DNA of 40,037 nt from Planctomycetia bacterium (GCA_005799265.1 SYHD01000100.1:1-40037); one strand, 5' to 3'. Numbered from the stretch's first letter, positions 1 to 7,471 are shown. The notes: a model not told the origin generated them from the sequence alone. Numbers and translations: made by a program.

Positions 1-411
1 ATCCAGAATACTGTCATCATCTGGGAACGCTTCCCAGCAGCTTCCTTGCCGCGTCATAGTCACCGCCATTCTGAGAACTTGGTCTTAAGCAAACACAAGT
101 TACCAGATGGCTGTGACTTGCGCGTAGACGAACGGTATTGATCTTAAGCCCGCACGCATCAGCGCGTGGCCAGCAAGATCATGCTCAAAGCGTGACTAGC
201 TAGCGAGAAGCAGAAAAGCTCGTGGCGGAATGCTCGTAGCGAAAAGGCTGAATAGCTCGTGGCGCATGGCACAGTGCGATTTGCTGGTTTCCAGGAATGG
301 CAATCACAGCAGTTCCGTATCGTAGCGCCGGGGATGGGAACCGTCAAGGTGTGATTGTCGTTTTTTGACTGCGATCTGATTCAGGATGTCTCGCCGTGTT
401 CAAAGCAAACA
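1..411. other. Non-coding stretch inside the integrated element
   Basis: I see no convincing gene here. A 62-codon minus-strand frame (159-347) has no family resemblance and no good ribosome site. Three imperfect copies of an 11-mer of the form AGCTCGTGGCG lie at 217-227, 231-241 and 254-264. They are not evenly spaced. No copy of the tRNA-Gly 3' end was found, so the far attachment site of the element probably lies left of the window. Confidence 0.5.
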
Positions 412-451
412 GCCGAGATTCAGTTAGTGTTAGCGTAAACTGAATCTCGGC
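412..451 (-). terminator. Hairpin downstream of the DUF5131 gene, probable terminator
   Basis: Two perfectly complementary 13-base arms (413-425 and 438-450), extended by one flanking G-C pair, enclose a 12-base loop. The hairpin starts 37 bases beyond the stop codon of the minus-strand gene ending at 488. Read on the minus strand it is followed by TGTTTGCTTT, a weak T-rich tail. This suits a factor-independent terminator, although a small palindromic repeat is also possible. Confidence 0.5.
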
Positions 452-487
452 GTGACTCAATGGATGTCGGTGGCATCATCATCCCGG

Positions 488-1390
488 CTACACCACCGGC
501 AAACTGAAGCGAGACCGCGTCCAGCCATAGGCATCGCACATTCGTTCCCGCCTCATGACGGCAGGAATTGGTGTCCCATCGGGATAGCAGCCCGGAATAT
601 CTTCGCGCCAGCGGTTCAGTTCTTCGCTGCCGAGGTCATTGCAGTCGAACAAGCCCCGGAGGTTGCCCTTGTAAAACACCGGCGTGCCCGTTGTGTCCAT
701 GACCAAGAGCAGCTTCCGGATATGCTCGGGGTCCGGCTGGAAATACCGCCGCCCGCTGCTGGCCGCGCCCGTGACGACCCAGTCCAACGGATGGGTCTTG
801 TCGATCACTTCCGTGAGATCCCACGAGACCGGCTCGGCGCTCATCCACACGATGTTGCCGGTGCGTTTTTTGATTTCCTTCAGCACTTCAAGGCTCTTGC
901 GGAGCATCGCCATCTGCTGCTGCCGCGAAAGGCGCTTGCCCATGAACCAATCCGGCGGAGAACTGACGCCAACCCACAGGTTTGGCGGAAGCTCATCGGC
1001 GTACTTGAGAATCTGCGGCGCCGCTTTGGTGAGCGACTGGAACGCGTGGTGGGGCGCTTGTCGCATGGCCGCCAGGATTGCACGCACCTGATCCCCAGGC
1101 ACGACTTTCGCGAACAGGTCGCTCATGCTGTCCACGAAGATCAGCAGAGGTTCCCCACCCTTTGTCAACTCCTTGAGTTGGTTCTGTCGAAAATAGTGAT
1201 GATTGAAGCCGTGGGGGTACGCGCTCTTGGCGACCCCGCTTTCGGCAGTTTCCTTTGCATAGCAGATCACAATAGTGTTATCCGGCATCTGCCAACAGCA
1301 TTCGTGTGGGCAACCGCCAATCACGTTGCGCGTTTCGTCACACCATTCAATGCCGCGATTGCCGGTACGTGCTTTGAATTGTATCGTCAT
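488..1390 (-). CDS. DUF5131 family protein (phage Gp37/Gp68-like)
   Basis: The 300-residue product has the N-terminal signature of the DUF5131 / phage Gp37-Gp68 family: a GIEWCDETRN segment (residues 13-22) followed by clustered cysteines at 17, 27, 31, 32 and 43, the last in a CYA motif. The later DSMSDLF, PNLWVGVS and VWMSAEP segments also fit the family. These proteins occur on phages and islands, often with a three-Cys-motif partner; their biochemical role is not settled and a metal or Fe-S cluster is only inferred. The start is supported by AAAGGAG placed 7 bases before the ATG. It is the distal cargo gene of the tRNA-adjacent element and lies in the same direction as the unrecognised gene at 1562-2287. 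Start and family are well supported; function is unknown. Confidence 0.85.
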   Translation of the reverse strand: MTIQFKARTGNRGIEWCDETRNVIGGCPHECCWQMPDNTIVICYAKETAESGVAKSAYPHGFNHHYFRQNQLKELTKGGEPLLIFVDSMSDLFAKVVPGDQVRAILAAMRQAPHHAFQSLTKAAPQILKYADELPPNLWVGVSSPPDWFMGKRLSRQQQMAMLRKSLEVLKEIKKRTGNIVWMSAEPVSWDLTEVIDKTHPLDWVVTGAASSGRRYFQPDPEHIRKLLLVMDTTGTPVFYKGNLRGLFDCNDLGSEELNRWREDIPGCYPDGTPIPAVMRRERMCDAYGWTRSRFSLPVV

Positions 1391-1518
1391 GGCTCAGCTC
1401 CTTTGCTTTCGGACTTTGATGCTGGGTTACGCGCCAGCTTTACTGCGGGCGCGTTACTACGACTTAACAGCGGAATACGCCGGCATCGGCGGCAGGAGTA
1501 GATTTGTCGAAGGACAAC

Positions 1519-1551
1519 CGCCAGGCGGTGAAGGGCACGCACCGCCTGGCG
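1519..1551 (-). terminator. 12-bp hairpin after the unrecognised gene
   Basis: Perfect 12-base arms (1519-1530, CGCCAGGCGGTG, and 1540-1551) enclose a 9-base loop. The hairpin lies 11 bases beyond the stop codon of the minus-strand gene ending at 1562. There is no clear T-tract after it on the minus strand, so termination is an inference from position and stem strength. Confidence 0.4.
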
Positions 1552-1561
1552 CGGTATTGAG

Positions 1562-2287
1562 CTATAGGGCCATGAGTTCCTGGTGAACCCGCCGTGCCAG
1601 TTCACGAAGCTCAGGCCGGTGCCACAGAACGCTGATCAGCCAGTTCCCCTTCTTACTTTTCGCCCTCCGCAGCGCTCGAATCGCCTCCGCTGCCACGCGG
1701 GGTTCATCAGCTGAGCCGTGAAGCAGGTTGATCGCAAGGCACGACTCGTCGAGCTTCCCGTAGCCCTGCATGTGGCCCAGTATGGGAAGTACAAGGTGAG
1801 CCATGAGCATTACATTCACCATCTGAGCGGCACGGAAGGCGATTTCACCGGTTGGCCCGCAGACCAGCACCTCCGTCCCATCATGTGCGCAAAAGCTCAG
1901 GCTATTCGACTCATCGTAGGCGGTAGTGAATTTCATCATCTCTCCGTCGTTGATGAAGGAGGCGAAGCCGATTTTGTCTTTCATCAATTCGACTATGTCG
2001 TAATCCATTTGCATGATCTTGTTCTCCAAGACCTCCGCGACAAACGCCCCGCCGTTACCTGCATGCTTTAGCAGCAGGTCCGCAACCTCGTGGGCGTCCA
2101 TTGGCCCTTGGGTCACGCCCTCTGCTTGGGGCATGACATTCTCAGAATAGCCGGTACGCACAAGGTCCTCGGCAATTGTCCGCGCGTGGGTGGAGTTTCC
2201 ATGCAGAATTAGTACGACTGGCTCGGCGATCTTCAGTTCCGCAGCCATCGTAAAGACTTCATCTCCCTTGATTCCTGGGTGAACCAT
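1562..2287 (-). CDS. Unrecognised protein of the integrated element
   Basis: This is a 241-residue product that I do not recognise. The chosen ATG at 2287 is preceded by AGGAGAA at ideal spacing; an in-frame ATG 11 codons upstream lacks a ribosome site. No signal peptide or clear transmembrane segment is visible. The N-terminal third has a VVLILHGNSTHA segment, but no serine-hydrolase nucleophile elbow follows, so a hydrolase call is not justified. A central hydrophobic stretch (around residues 155-175, MVNVMLMAHLVLPILG) and a basic Arg/Lys-rich C-terminal third are visible. It lies between the DUF5131 gene and the DUF1580 gene, all on the minus strand, so it is probably cargo of the element. 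A defence or phage-related role would be speculation. Confidence 0.6.
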   Translation of the reverse strand: MVHPGIKGDEVFTMAAELKIAEPVVLILHGNSTHARTIAEDLVRTGYSENVMPQAEGVTQGPMDAHEVADLLLKHAGNGGAFVAEVLENKIMQMDYDIVELMKDKIGFASFINDGEMMKFTTAYDESNSLSFCAHDGTEVLVCGPTGEIAFRAAQMVNVMLMAHLVLPILGHMQGYGKLDESCLAINLLHGSADEPRVAAEAIRALRRAKSKKGNWLISVLWHRPELRELARRVHQELMAL

Positions 2288-2461
2288 GAAACTTCTCCTA
2301 AAAGATTTTCGCTCCGGCAAGCCGGAGCATCACGCCCAGCTGACACCATGTGCAGCCGGGAACAAAAAGAATAGAGCGCATGAGAACTGGCGCTCGCGTT
2401 ACCAGGTTGTTTGAAGGAATACACCCTCGAAAGAGGGCGGCGCTGGCATCGGCTGAGGGCG

Positions 2462-2767
2462 TCAATAGCCGAGCCGGTCAAGTTCCTCAGCGGCTCGTGT
2501 GGCCGACAAATGCCGCGATGACCGCGGCTCCGGCACTATCTCGACACCCTCGGCTTGGGCGAGCTTGTCGGAGAATCGTTGCAGTGCTTCCACACTGGTG
2601 AGCCACCGGCCACCTGGTTTAGTGGCTTCGAGCCGCACACCTTTGACGCCCTTCTGAATCCAGCGCATCAGCGTGGATACGTGCGTCTGTTTGCCATCGC
2701 GATTGCAGGGGATTCGCTTGGCGGCTTGAGGAAGTGCGAGCACGGTTTCAGTATTGAGGTCGATCAT
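2462..2767 (-). CDS. DUF1580 domain protein (small HTH-like)
   Basis: The 101-residue product begins MIDLNTETVLAL and carries the pattern TLMRWIQKGVKGVRLEA, followed by GGRWLTSVEALQRF, as in the planctomycete DUF1580 family. This resembles an excisionase-like winged helix: a helix-turn-helix with a basic wing. I chose the ATG at 2767, preceded by GAGGG at 6 bases, over an upstream in-frame ATG (3043) whose extra 92 residues have biased composition and cover a hairpin. DUF1580 genes commonly accompany tyrosine recombinases in planctomycete genomes, and the recombinase gene lies immediately upstream here. A role as recombination directionality factor or regulator of the element is therefore plausible but inferred. 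Confidence 0.8.
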   Translation of the reverse strand: MIDLNTETVLALPQAAKRIPCNRDGKQTHVSTLMRWIQKGVKGVRLEATKPGGRWLTSVEALQRFSDKLAQAEGVEIVPEPRSSRHLSATRAAEELDRLGY

Positions 2768-2935
2768 TTCGGACCCTCGAAATCCCAGGCGGTGTTGCCG
2801 CCTTCTGGTGGAATTCAAGTCGCTCAAACCGGCACATCCGGCTCGATTGCGACTGCAAATACCACCCTCTGGATTTCGGTGACCACAAAGAACGTGATCA
2901 GTCCGACACGGAGGGGGGGAGTAACAAGTTTTCAA

Positions 2936-2971
2936 GACACCAACGCAAAGCAATGCTTTGCGTTGCGTGTC
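2936..2971 (-). terminator. Long hairpin between recombinase and DUF1580 genes
   Basis: A perfect 12-bp stem (2941-2952 with 2954-2965, centred on one base) is extended, across a small asymmetric bulge, by GACAC at 2936-2940 pairing with GTGTC at 2967-2971. On the minus strand the next bases are TTGAAAACTTG, which is only moderately T-rich. It may terminate recombinase transcription before the DUF1580 gene, or be a protein-binding site used in recombination. Confidence 0.4.
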
Positions 2972-3057
2972 ATCATTTAACCTCGGAGCGGGCGACAGGT
3001 CAACCCTTCTTCGGACAAAAAATGAAACGCCTGGACGAGGCAAGACACTTGGTGTCC

Positions 3058-3086
3058 GTCGGCGCCGGCCCTATTTAGGCGCCGAC
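3058..3086 (-). terminator. 9-bp GC-rich hairpin after recombinase gene
   Basis: GTCGGCGCC at 3058-3066 pairs perfectly with GGCGCCGAC at 3078-3086. The hairpin lies 10 bases beyond the recombinase stop codon. It is a GC-rich stem without a T-tract, so its role as terminator rests mainly on position. Confidence 0.4.
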
Positions 3087-3095
3087 AACGTAAGA

Positions 3096-4283
3096 TCAGC
3101 CGATTTCTCTGGCGATCCGTCGGGCCAATTCCTCGTTTTTCTCGGCATAAATCTGGGCAGTTTCCACGCGCTTGTGTCCCATGCTGGCCGCTGCGCCCTC
3201 GACGCCAAACCGCTCACGAACTTCGGTCCCGCGACTGTGGCGGATTTGTAGGACGGACCAGGTCGGCACCCTTGCTCGCCGGCAAGCCCGCCTGACGGCT
3301 TGCTGGAAGGTATTGACGGAGTAGCACTCGCCCGGCTGCCTCTGCGGCACGACTTTTCGCATCCGCCGCTGTTGCGAAGGAGGTCGCTTCGTCTTCCTTT
3401 TCCGTTTCCGCCGGGCGTGATGTTCTTCCATCGCCGCGCGGGGGCTGAAGAGATAGGCTTGAAGGTCCGTACGCAGGAACGGACGAATGATCGTTTGTGC
3501 CAGGGGTCCGAGGTAAATCACGCGGTCCTGACCACGCCAAGCGTTTTTGTGTGTCTCGGGTCGATAGCGCCAGATTTCATCCGTCATCACCAGGTCGCAG
3601 GAACGCATCACAACAACATCCTGAGCGCGACAGTTGCTGTAGCGCATCAGGTTCACCATCGCAGCCACCGGTCGCGGCATATTCGACAGCGTGGCCTCGA
3701 CGTGCGCCCAGTCCACCGGCTTGACGCCAGGGCTCTCGTGAGCATCACAGCGTCCGCGAAGAAGTGGTGGAACGGTCGCGAGAGCTTCCACGACGGCGCC
3801 TGGAATCAACTCGACTGACACCGCCCACCGGAACGCACGGCGAATGCGTTTGATGCGGTCGTTGATGACCGTGCGACAGAGACCGGCCCGGATCATCTCC
3901 TCCTGAACCGCACGAAGCTTGAGAGGACTGAAGTCGCGGGCCAGAGTTGAGCCGTAGAGTTGACGGACATGCCGAAGCGCGGCGCGCAGGTTGTCCAGTT
4001 CCCTGGTCGGTTGACCATTCGGACCGCGGTAATGCTTCTCAGCATGATGATGGAAAGCCAGAATCAATTGCTCGATGGTGAGGTCGGCTGCTGTCTGATA
4101 CTCCGGTGTCGGGGTACGATGCTGGCCCGTTGCCAGCCATTCGCCGATGACTCGATGATAGGCTTCGCGGCTGGTGTCGGCGCCGTGCTTGCCCAGATAG
4201 TGGTCCTTGCCGTTAAGACGGACCACGGCCTGTCCAGTAGGTTTGTGCAGACGATAAGACGGAATCTTGCGGGGTCGGGTCAT
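3096..4283 (-). CDS. Tyrosine recombinase / integrase of the tRNA-Gly element
   Basis: The 395-residue product has the planctomycete integrase N-terminus (PSYRLHKPTGQAVVRLNG, residues 8-25), a core-binding domain, and a C-terminal catalytic domain. Visible catalytic residues are Arg219, Arg348 (in QIRHS), His370 (in GHKRVE) and Tyr379 (in AQIYAEKN). The first His of the usual HxxR box is Leu345 here, which is unusual and may lower activity. A Lys/Arg-rich insertion at residues 290-312 precedes the last part of the catalytic domain. The gene starts 121 bases from the 3' end of tRNA-Gly and reads away from it, the usual arrangement when an element has integrated into a tRNA 3' end. A perfect palindrome 25 bases before the ATG may control it. 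Confidence 0.9.
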   Translation of the reverse strand: MTRPRKIPSYRLHKPTGQAVVRLNGKDHYLGKHGADTSREAYHRVIGEWLATGQHRTPTPEYQTAADLTIEQLILAFHHHAEKHYRGPNGQPTRELDNLRAALRHVRQLYGSTLARDFSPLKLRAVQEEMIRAGLCRTVINDRIKRIRRAFRWAVSVELIPGAVVEALATVPPLLRGRCDAHESPGVKPVDWAHVEATLSNMPRPVAAMVNLMRYSNCRAQDVVVMRSCDLVMTDEIWRYRPETHKNAWRGQDRVIYLGPLAQTIIRPFLRTDLQAYLFSPRAAMEEHHARRKRKRKTKRPPSQQRRMRKVVPQRQPGECYSVNTFQQAVRRACRRARVPTWSVLQIRHSRGTEVRERFGVEGAAASMGHKRVETAQIYAEKNEELARRIAREIG

Positions 4284-4308
4284 TGTGCAACTCCTGGGAG
4301 GTCCAAAA

Positions 4309-4324
4309 GTGGTAGTACTACCAC
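4309..4324. promoter_or_regulatory. 16-bp perfect palindrome upstream of recombinase gene
   Basis: GTGGTAGTACTACCAC reads the same on both strands and is flanked, after one mismatch, by AAA and TTT. It lies 25 bases upstream of the recombinase ATG, within the likely promoter/leader. The symmetry suggests binding of a dimeric repressor; a recombination arm site is an alternative. Which protein binds it cannot be read from the sequence. Confidence 0.55.
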
Positions 4325-4403
4325 CTTTCCAGAACCTTCAGGCCGCACTCCCGACCATCGAGAGGTACGCTTAACTTGCGTTCGGCACGATCTTTACGTT
4401 CAG

Positions 4404-4475
4404 AGCGGGCGATGGGACTCGAACCCACGACGTCCAGCTTGGGAAGCTAGCATTCTACCACTGAATTACGCCCGC
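4404..4475 (-). tRNA. tRNA-Gly, anticodon CCC
   Basis: Read on the minus strand, the 72 bases fold as a full cloverleaf. The acceptor stem is GCGGGCG with CGCCCGC (discriminator U). The D arm contains AGTGGTAGAAT. The anticodon stem CTAGC/GCTGG carries loop TTCCCAA, giving anticodon CCC for the Gly codon GGG. The T arm is GTGGG TTCGAGT CCCAT. No CCA is encoded. Its 3' end faces the recombinase gene and is the probable attachment site of the element at 1-4403. Confidence 0.95.
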
Positions 4476-4487
4476 AATTCTCCCTTG

Positions 4488-4515
4488 ATTGTAACGAACC
4501 TTTGCTCTCTTGCAA
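4488..4515 (-). promoter_or_regulatory. Sigma-70-type promoter of tRNA-Gly
   Basis: On the minus strand, TTGCAA (4510-4515) and TACAAT (4488-4493) are separated by 16 bases, and the -10 box ends 12 bases before the mature tRNA 5' end. The spacing and near-consensus boxes fit a housekeeping promoter. Confidence 0.6.
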
Positions 4516-4536
4516 GCTTCTTGTTCAAACCACATG

Positions 4537-6543
4537 TTATTTTGCCGCAGCTAGCACGCGCAGGTCCCCTTCGCGTTTTGTGAGGTTGATGCGGTCGAGG
4601 TACTCGCAGAACGGTACCGCGAACTTGCGCGTCGTCCCCAAGATATCACGGAGCTCCGCGACCGTGGCGCCGGGGCCAGTCGTCAGACGATCGGCGACAC
4701 GCTTACGCATGTCGGCTTCTAGCTCGCTGTGCAAATAGATGTCGGCATCGATGTGAACCAAGAAGCCCTCCGCCACACAAACCTCGAAAAGATCCTTCAG
4801 GCTCGCGGCGTTGCCCCCGGCCTGGCCGGCGAAGCTGGCGGGTTCGGGTGGTTGAAAGCCGGCGGCGCGATAGGCCTCGACGACCTTGTCCTTGAGCTTG
4901 CGCAGATTGGCGCTGAGCTTCGGCTTGAAGTCGGCCCGCGCGATGCGGCGCAGATCGCCCGTCAGCTTCTTCAGCTTGATGAGGCGATCAACTTCGGCGT
5001 GGATCAACGCATCGTCGCCGACGTAGTCGAGCTGGGCTTGCACCTTCTGTCGATCGTGCGAAGTCATCAGGGGAAACTCTTCGTGCATCTTGCCGAGCGC
5101 ACTGAGAATGCGCTCGTCGAGTTCGTGGACAATGTCCGCGTGCAAGATGACCTGACGGCCGCCCTGAAGACTGACGGTGACGAGCTGGTGCTTGTCGCGC
5201 AGGTGCTGGATGATCTGCAAGGCTTGCGCAGGCGCGAGATTGGCGTCGCGCACGAGGTCGGCTTGCGTGAAGCCCGCGTAGCCGCCGAACCAGGCGACGT
5301 TGAGAGCGCGTTGGGTGGGATCGCCGGTCCAGAGTTTTTCGATGCGCTCCAGGACTTCGAGATGGCGGCGGCGAATCTTCTTGGCGACGGGCTGCAACAC
5401 TTGGCCGCCGCCTATCGTCAACGTCGCCGAGGGGCCGCGGAGGACGAACGGTTGCCCCCAGGTTGTGGTCGAGGGTTCTTCGAGGAAGATCTGTGCGATG
5501 CCCCAGCCGCCCGGCTCGATGGTGTCGCAGTCGAGAAGCGAAACCGTGCCCATGATTTCGGAGGTGCCGACGTGGAAGCGAATCGGCGCGCGATGTTTGA
5601 TCGGTCGTTTCACTTCGCTCAAGCAGTGCAAGCGCACGGTGACGACGCGCGAAGGTTTCAAGTAGCCGGGGGTGGCGATTTCCTGGCCGCGCAGGACGTC
5701 TTTATGATCGACGCCGGCGAGGTTGATGGCCGCGCGCATGCCGCGATGGACTTCTTCGACGGGCTTGTCGTGATTTTGCAACGAACGGACGCGCACGGTT
5801 TGGCCGCTGGGGAGCCATTCGACTTCGTCGCCGACGCGCAGGACGCCGGATTGAACCGAGCCGGTGACGATCGTTCCATGGCCCTGTACCGTGAAGGAGC
5901 GGTCGATGGGCAAGCGAAACCAATCCAGACTGGACTCGCGGAGCGAGTCCTCCACATTGGCACACGTCTGGGCGATGGCTTTTTTCAGATCGTCGATGCC
6001 GAGCCCGGTGTGCGCGGAGGTGCGGAGGATCGGCGCATTTTCGAGGAAGCTGCCGCGCACCAACTCGCGGATTTCGAGCTCGACGACTTCGCACGTCGTC
6101 TCATCGACGAGGTCGGATTTCGTCAGCGCGATGACGCCATGCCTTAGCCCGAGCAGCTTGAGGATTTCGAGGTGCTCGCGTGTTTGCGGCATGATCGAAT
6201 CATCGGCGGCGATAATGAGCACGACGAGATCGATGCCGGTAGCGCCGGCGAGCATGTTCTTGATGAAGCGTTCATGGCCGGGGACATCGACGATGCCGAG
6301 GCGGTAGCCATCGCCCAGTTCGTTAGCCGGACGCGCAAGCGGCGGATTAGCCGCTCCGTCGCTGGCGCGTCCGGCTAACGAAGGCGACGGGAGGTCGAGG
6401 GTGGCGAAGCCGATGTCGATGGTGATGCCGCGTGCTTTTTCTTCGGGCAAGCGATCGCAGTCGATGCCGGTGAGGGCCTTGACGAGCGAGGTCTTGCCGT
6501 GATCGATATGGCCAGCGGTGCCGAGGATGAGGTCGCGTGGCAT
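4537..6543 (-). CDS. selB: Selenocysteine-specific elongation factor SelB
   Basis: SelB is a GTPase that delivers selenocysteinyl-tRNA(Sec) to UGA codons followed by a SECIS hairpin. The 668-residue product shows the P-loop GHIDHGKT (11-18), the switch motif RGIT (38-41), DVPGH (86-90) and TKSD (141-144). EF-Tu-like domains II/III follow, then a C-terminal winged-helix region (roughly 480-668) of the kind that binds SECIS RNA. Residues 54-75, between the GFATLDLP and GIVDVPGHE segments of the GTPase domain, are encoded by a palindromic repeat and are extra compared with other SelB proteins. The gene is 120 bases downstream of a peroxiredoxin gene containing an in-frame TGA, in the same direction, so the two are likely functionally linked. 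No selA or tRNA-Sec gene is visible in the window. The name is secure. Confidence 0.97.
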   Translation of the reverse strand: MPRDLILGTAGHIDHGKTSLVKALTGIDCDRLPEEKARGITIDIGFATLDLPSPSLAGRASDGAANPPLARPANELGDGYRLGIVDVPGHERFIKNMLAGATGIDLVVLIIAADDSIMPQTREHLEILKLLGLRHGVIALTKSDLVDETTCEVVELEIRELVRGSFLENAPILRTSAHTGLGIDDLKKAIAQTCANVEDSLRESSLDWFRLPIDRSFTVQGHGTIVTGSVQSGVLRVGDEVEWLPSGQTVRVRSLQNHDKPVEEVHRGMRAAINLAGVDHKDVLRGQEIATPGYLKPSRVVTVRLHCLSEVKRPIKHRAPIRFHVGTSEIMGTVSLLDCDTIEPGGWGIAQIFLEEPSTTTWGQPFVLRGPSATLTIGGGQVLQPVAKKIRRRHLEVLERIEKLWTGDPTQRALNVAWFGGYAGFTQADLVRDANLAPAQALQIIQHLRDKHQLVTVSLQGGRQVILHADIVHELDERILSALGKMHEEFPLMTSHDRQKVQAQLDYVGDDALIHAEVDRLIKLKKLTGDLRRIARADFKPKLSANLRKLKDKVVEAYRAAGFQPPEPASFAGQAGGNAASLKDLFEVCVAEGFLVHIDADIYLHSELEADMRKRVADRLTTGPGATVAELRDILGTTRKFAVPFCEYLDRINLTKREGDLRVLAAAK
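6319..6382. repeat. Palindromic repeat inserted in frame in selB
   Basis: Perfect 18-base inverted arms (6319-6336 and 6365-6382; core TTAGCCGGACGCGC) flank a 28-base centre that holds its own small hairpin (AGCGGC with GCCGCT). The structure resembles the REP/MITE-like palindromes common between planctomycete genes. Here it lies inside codons 54-75 of selB, keeps the reading frame and adds a loop rich in Ala, Pro and Ser. Confidence 0.8.
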
Positions 6544-6570
6544 GCGTGGATTGTATCCGAAAAAAAGAAG

Positions 6571-6645
6571 CCGCTTACGGCTTTAGTTTCGCAATGAAGT
6601 GACCAGTAATCTGGCGATTCATTGTGAGCGCTAAGCCGCAAGCGG
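6571..6645 (-). repeat. 75-base imperfect palindrome between peroxiredoxin and selB
   Basis: The outer arms CCGCTTACGGCTTTAG and its near-complement at 6631-6645 are followed inward by GCAATGAA/TTCATTG and CCAG/CTGG. The whole 75 bases can form one long imperfect hairpin. It lies 19 bases after the peroxiredoxin stop codon and 28 bases before the selB ATG, so it may act as a terminator or processing site between the two. It also resembles a dispersed palindromic repeat. Confidence 0.6.
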
Positions 6646-6663
6646 CAGGAAAGCATGGGCACG

Positions 6664-7248
6664 TTACTTCTTCTTGAACGCCCCCTTCACATATTCCAGC
6701 ACCTCTTCCGGGTGCCCGCCGGCGGCCTTGACTGGATTGTAGATCTTGGCGAGATTGCCTTCCTTGTTGATGACAAAGGTCGAACGCCCCGCGACCTTGC
6801 CCGTAAAGACGCCGTAGGTCTTGGCGAACTTCTGCTCGTTGTCGGCCAGGAGCGGGAAGGGAAGTTTTTCCTTGTCGGTGAATTTCTGCTGCAATTCGAG
6901 CGTATCGACGCTGATGCCGATGATCACCGTGTCATGTTGAGCAAACTGCTCAAGGCGGTCACGGAAACCGCAAGCCTCTGCCGTTCAGCCGCCGGTCAGG
7001 GCTTTGGGATAGAACCACAGGACAATGTTCTTCTTGCCCTTGAGATCGCCGAGCTTCAACGTCTTGGCGTCCTTCTTGTCCGGAAAGATCGTGCCGATGT
7101 TGGTGGCAGCCAATTCGATCCCCGGGGCAACGTCGCCTTCTTTCAATTTCACGCCTCCCGCCCAGGTCGGCGCGGCGACCCAGGCCAATCCCGTCAGCAC
7201 CAGAGCGATGCCCGCTCCGCGTGCCGCACGGTCCATTCGACCATTCAT
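6664..7248 (-). CDS. Secreted selenocysteine peroxiredoxin (PrxQ/BCP type), TGA decoded as Sec
   Basis: This reduces peroxides with a peroxidatic Cys or Sec. Read through the TGA at 6985-6987, the frame encodes one 194-residue AhpC/TSA-family protein. The N-terminal half (residues 1-87, ending LWFYPKALTGG) and the C-terminal half (beginning TAEACGFRDRLEQF) join exactly at the family motif PGCTxEAC, with the TGA at the catalytic Cys position (residue 88). Cys93 matches the resolving Cys of BCP/PrxQ enzymes. Residues 1-30 form a Sec-type signal peptide, so the enzyme probably acts in the periplasm. AGGAG lies 6 bases before the ATG. A hairpin of SECIS type follows the TGA, and selB is the next gene. 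A sequencing error or nonsense mutation is unlikely given this context. Without readthrough it would be annotated as two broken ORFs. Confidence 0.92.
6948..6975 (-). promoter_or_regulatory. Candidate bacterial SECIS element
   Basis: In the mRNA, GCUU-GCGGU pairs with ACCGC-(CUU)-GAGC, giving nine base pairs with a 3-base bulge and an apical loop UUCCGUG. The loop lies 19-25 bases after the UGA (6985-6987) and contains a GU. Bacterial SECIS elements are hairpins in this position inside the coding region, so placement and shape fit. No folding program was run. Confidence 0.65.
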
Positions 7249-7471
7249 GCGTTTCTCCTAAAAAAATACTGCCGAGTTTGCCGAATCACTCTCGGCGTCA
7301 AGAGGTATTATTTCGCGCCGCGCGGCATGTGGCAAGCGAAACTCGCATGGATTGCTGGATTCGATTCCAAGTAGAATGGCCCCGAGGCATCCTGCTAGAC
7401 GATCCCTCGCCCGATTTGATTCGAACGTGAAACCACAAGGCGAATTTCTCACTACCGTAAAAGGACCAGAA

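Larger units (their letters stand above)
2768..3095. other. Gap between DUF1580 and recombinase genes, two hairpins
   Basis: No gene is supported in this 328-base gap. It contains two strong palindromes listed separately (2936-2971 and 3058-3086), a run of seven Gs at 2913-2919, and the leader of the DUF1580 gene. Confidence 0.6.

Noticed and set aside
217..264. Short direct repeats as an origin or iteron array
   Set aside because: Only three imperfect 11-mers with unequal spacing; no associated replication gene or AT-rich unwinding region.
452..1501. 349-codon plus-strand frame opposite the DUF5131 gene
   Set aside because: Antisense to a recognised family gene with a good ribosome site; no recognisable protein.
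1562..2287. Alpha/beta hydrolase call from the VVLILHGNST segment
   Set aside because: No nucleophile elbow or catalytic His pattern follows, so the resemblance is too short.
6664..7248. Frameshifted or nonsense pseudogene of a peroxiredoxin
   Set aside because: Both halves are in the same frame, the only interruption is TGA at the catalytic Cys, a SECIS-like hairpin follows and selB is adjacent.
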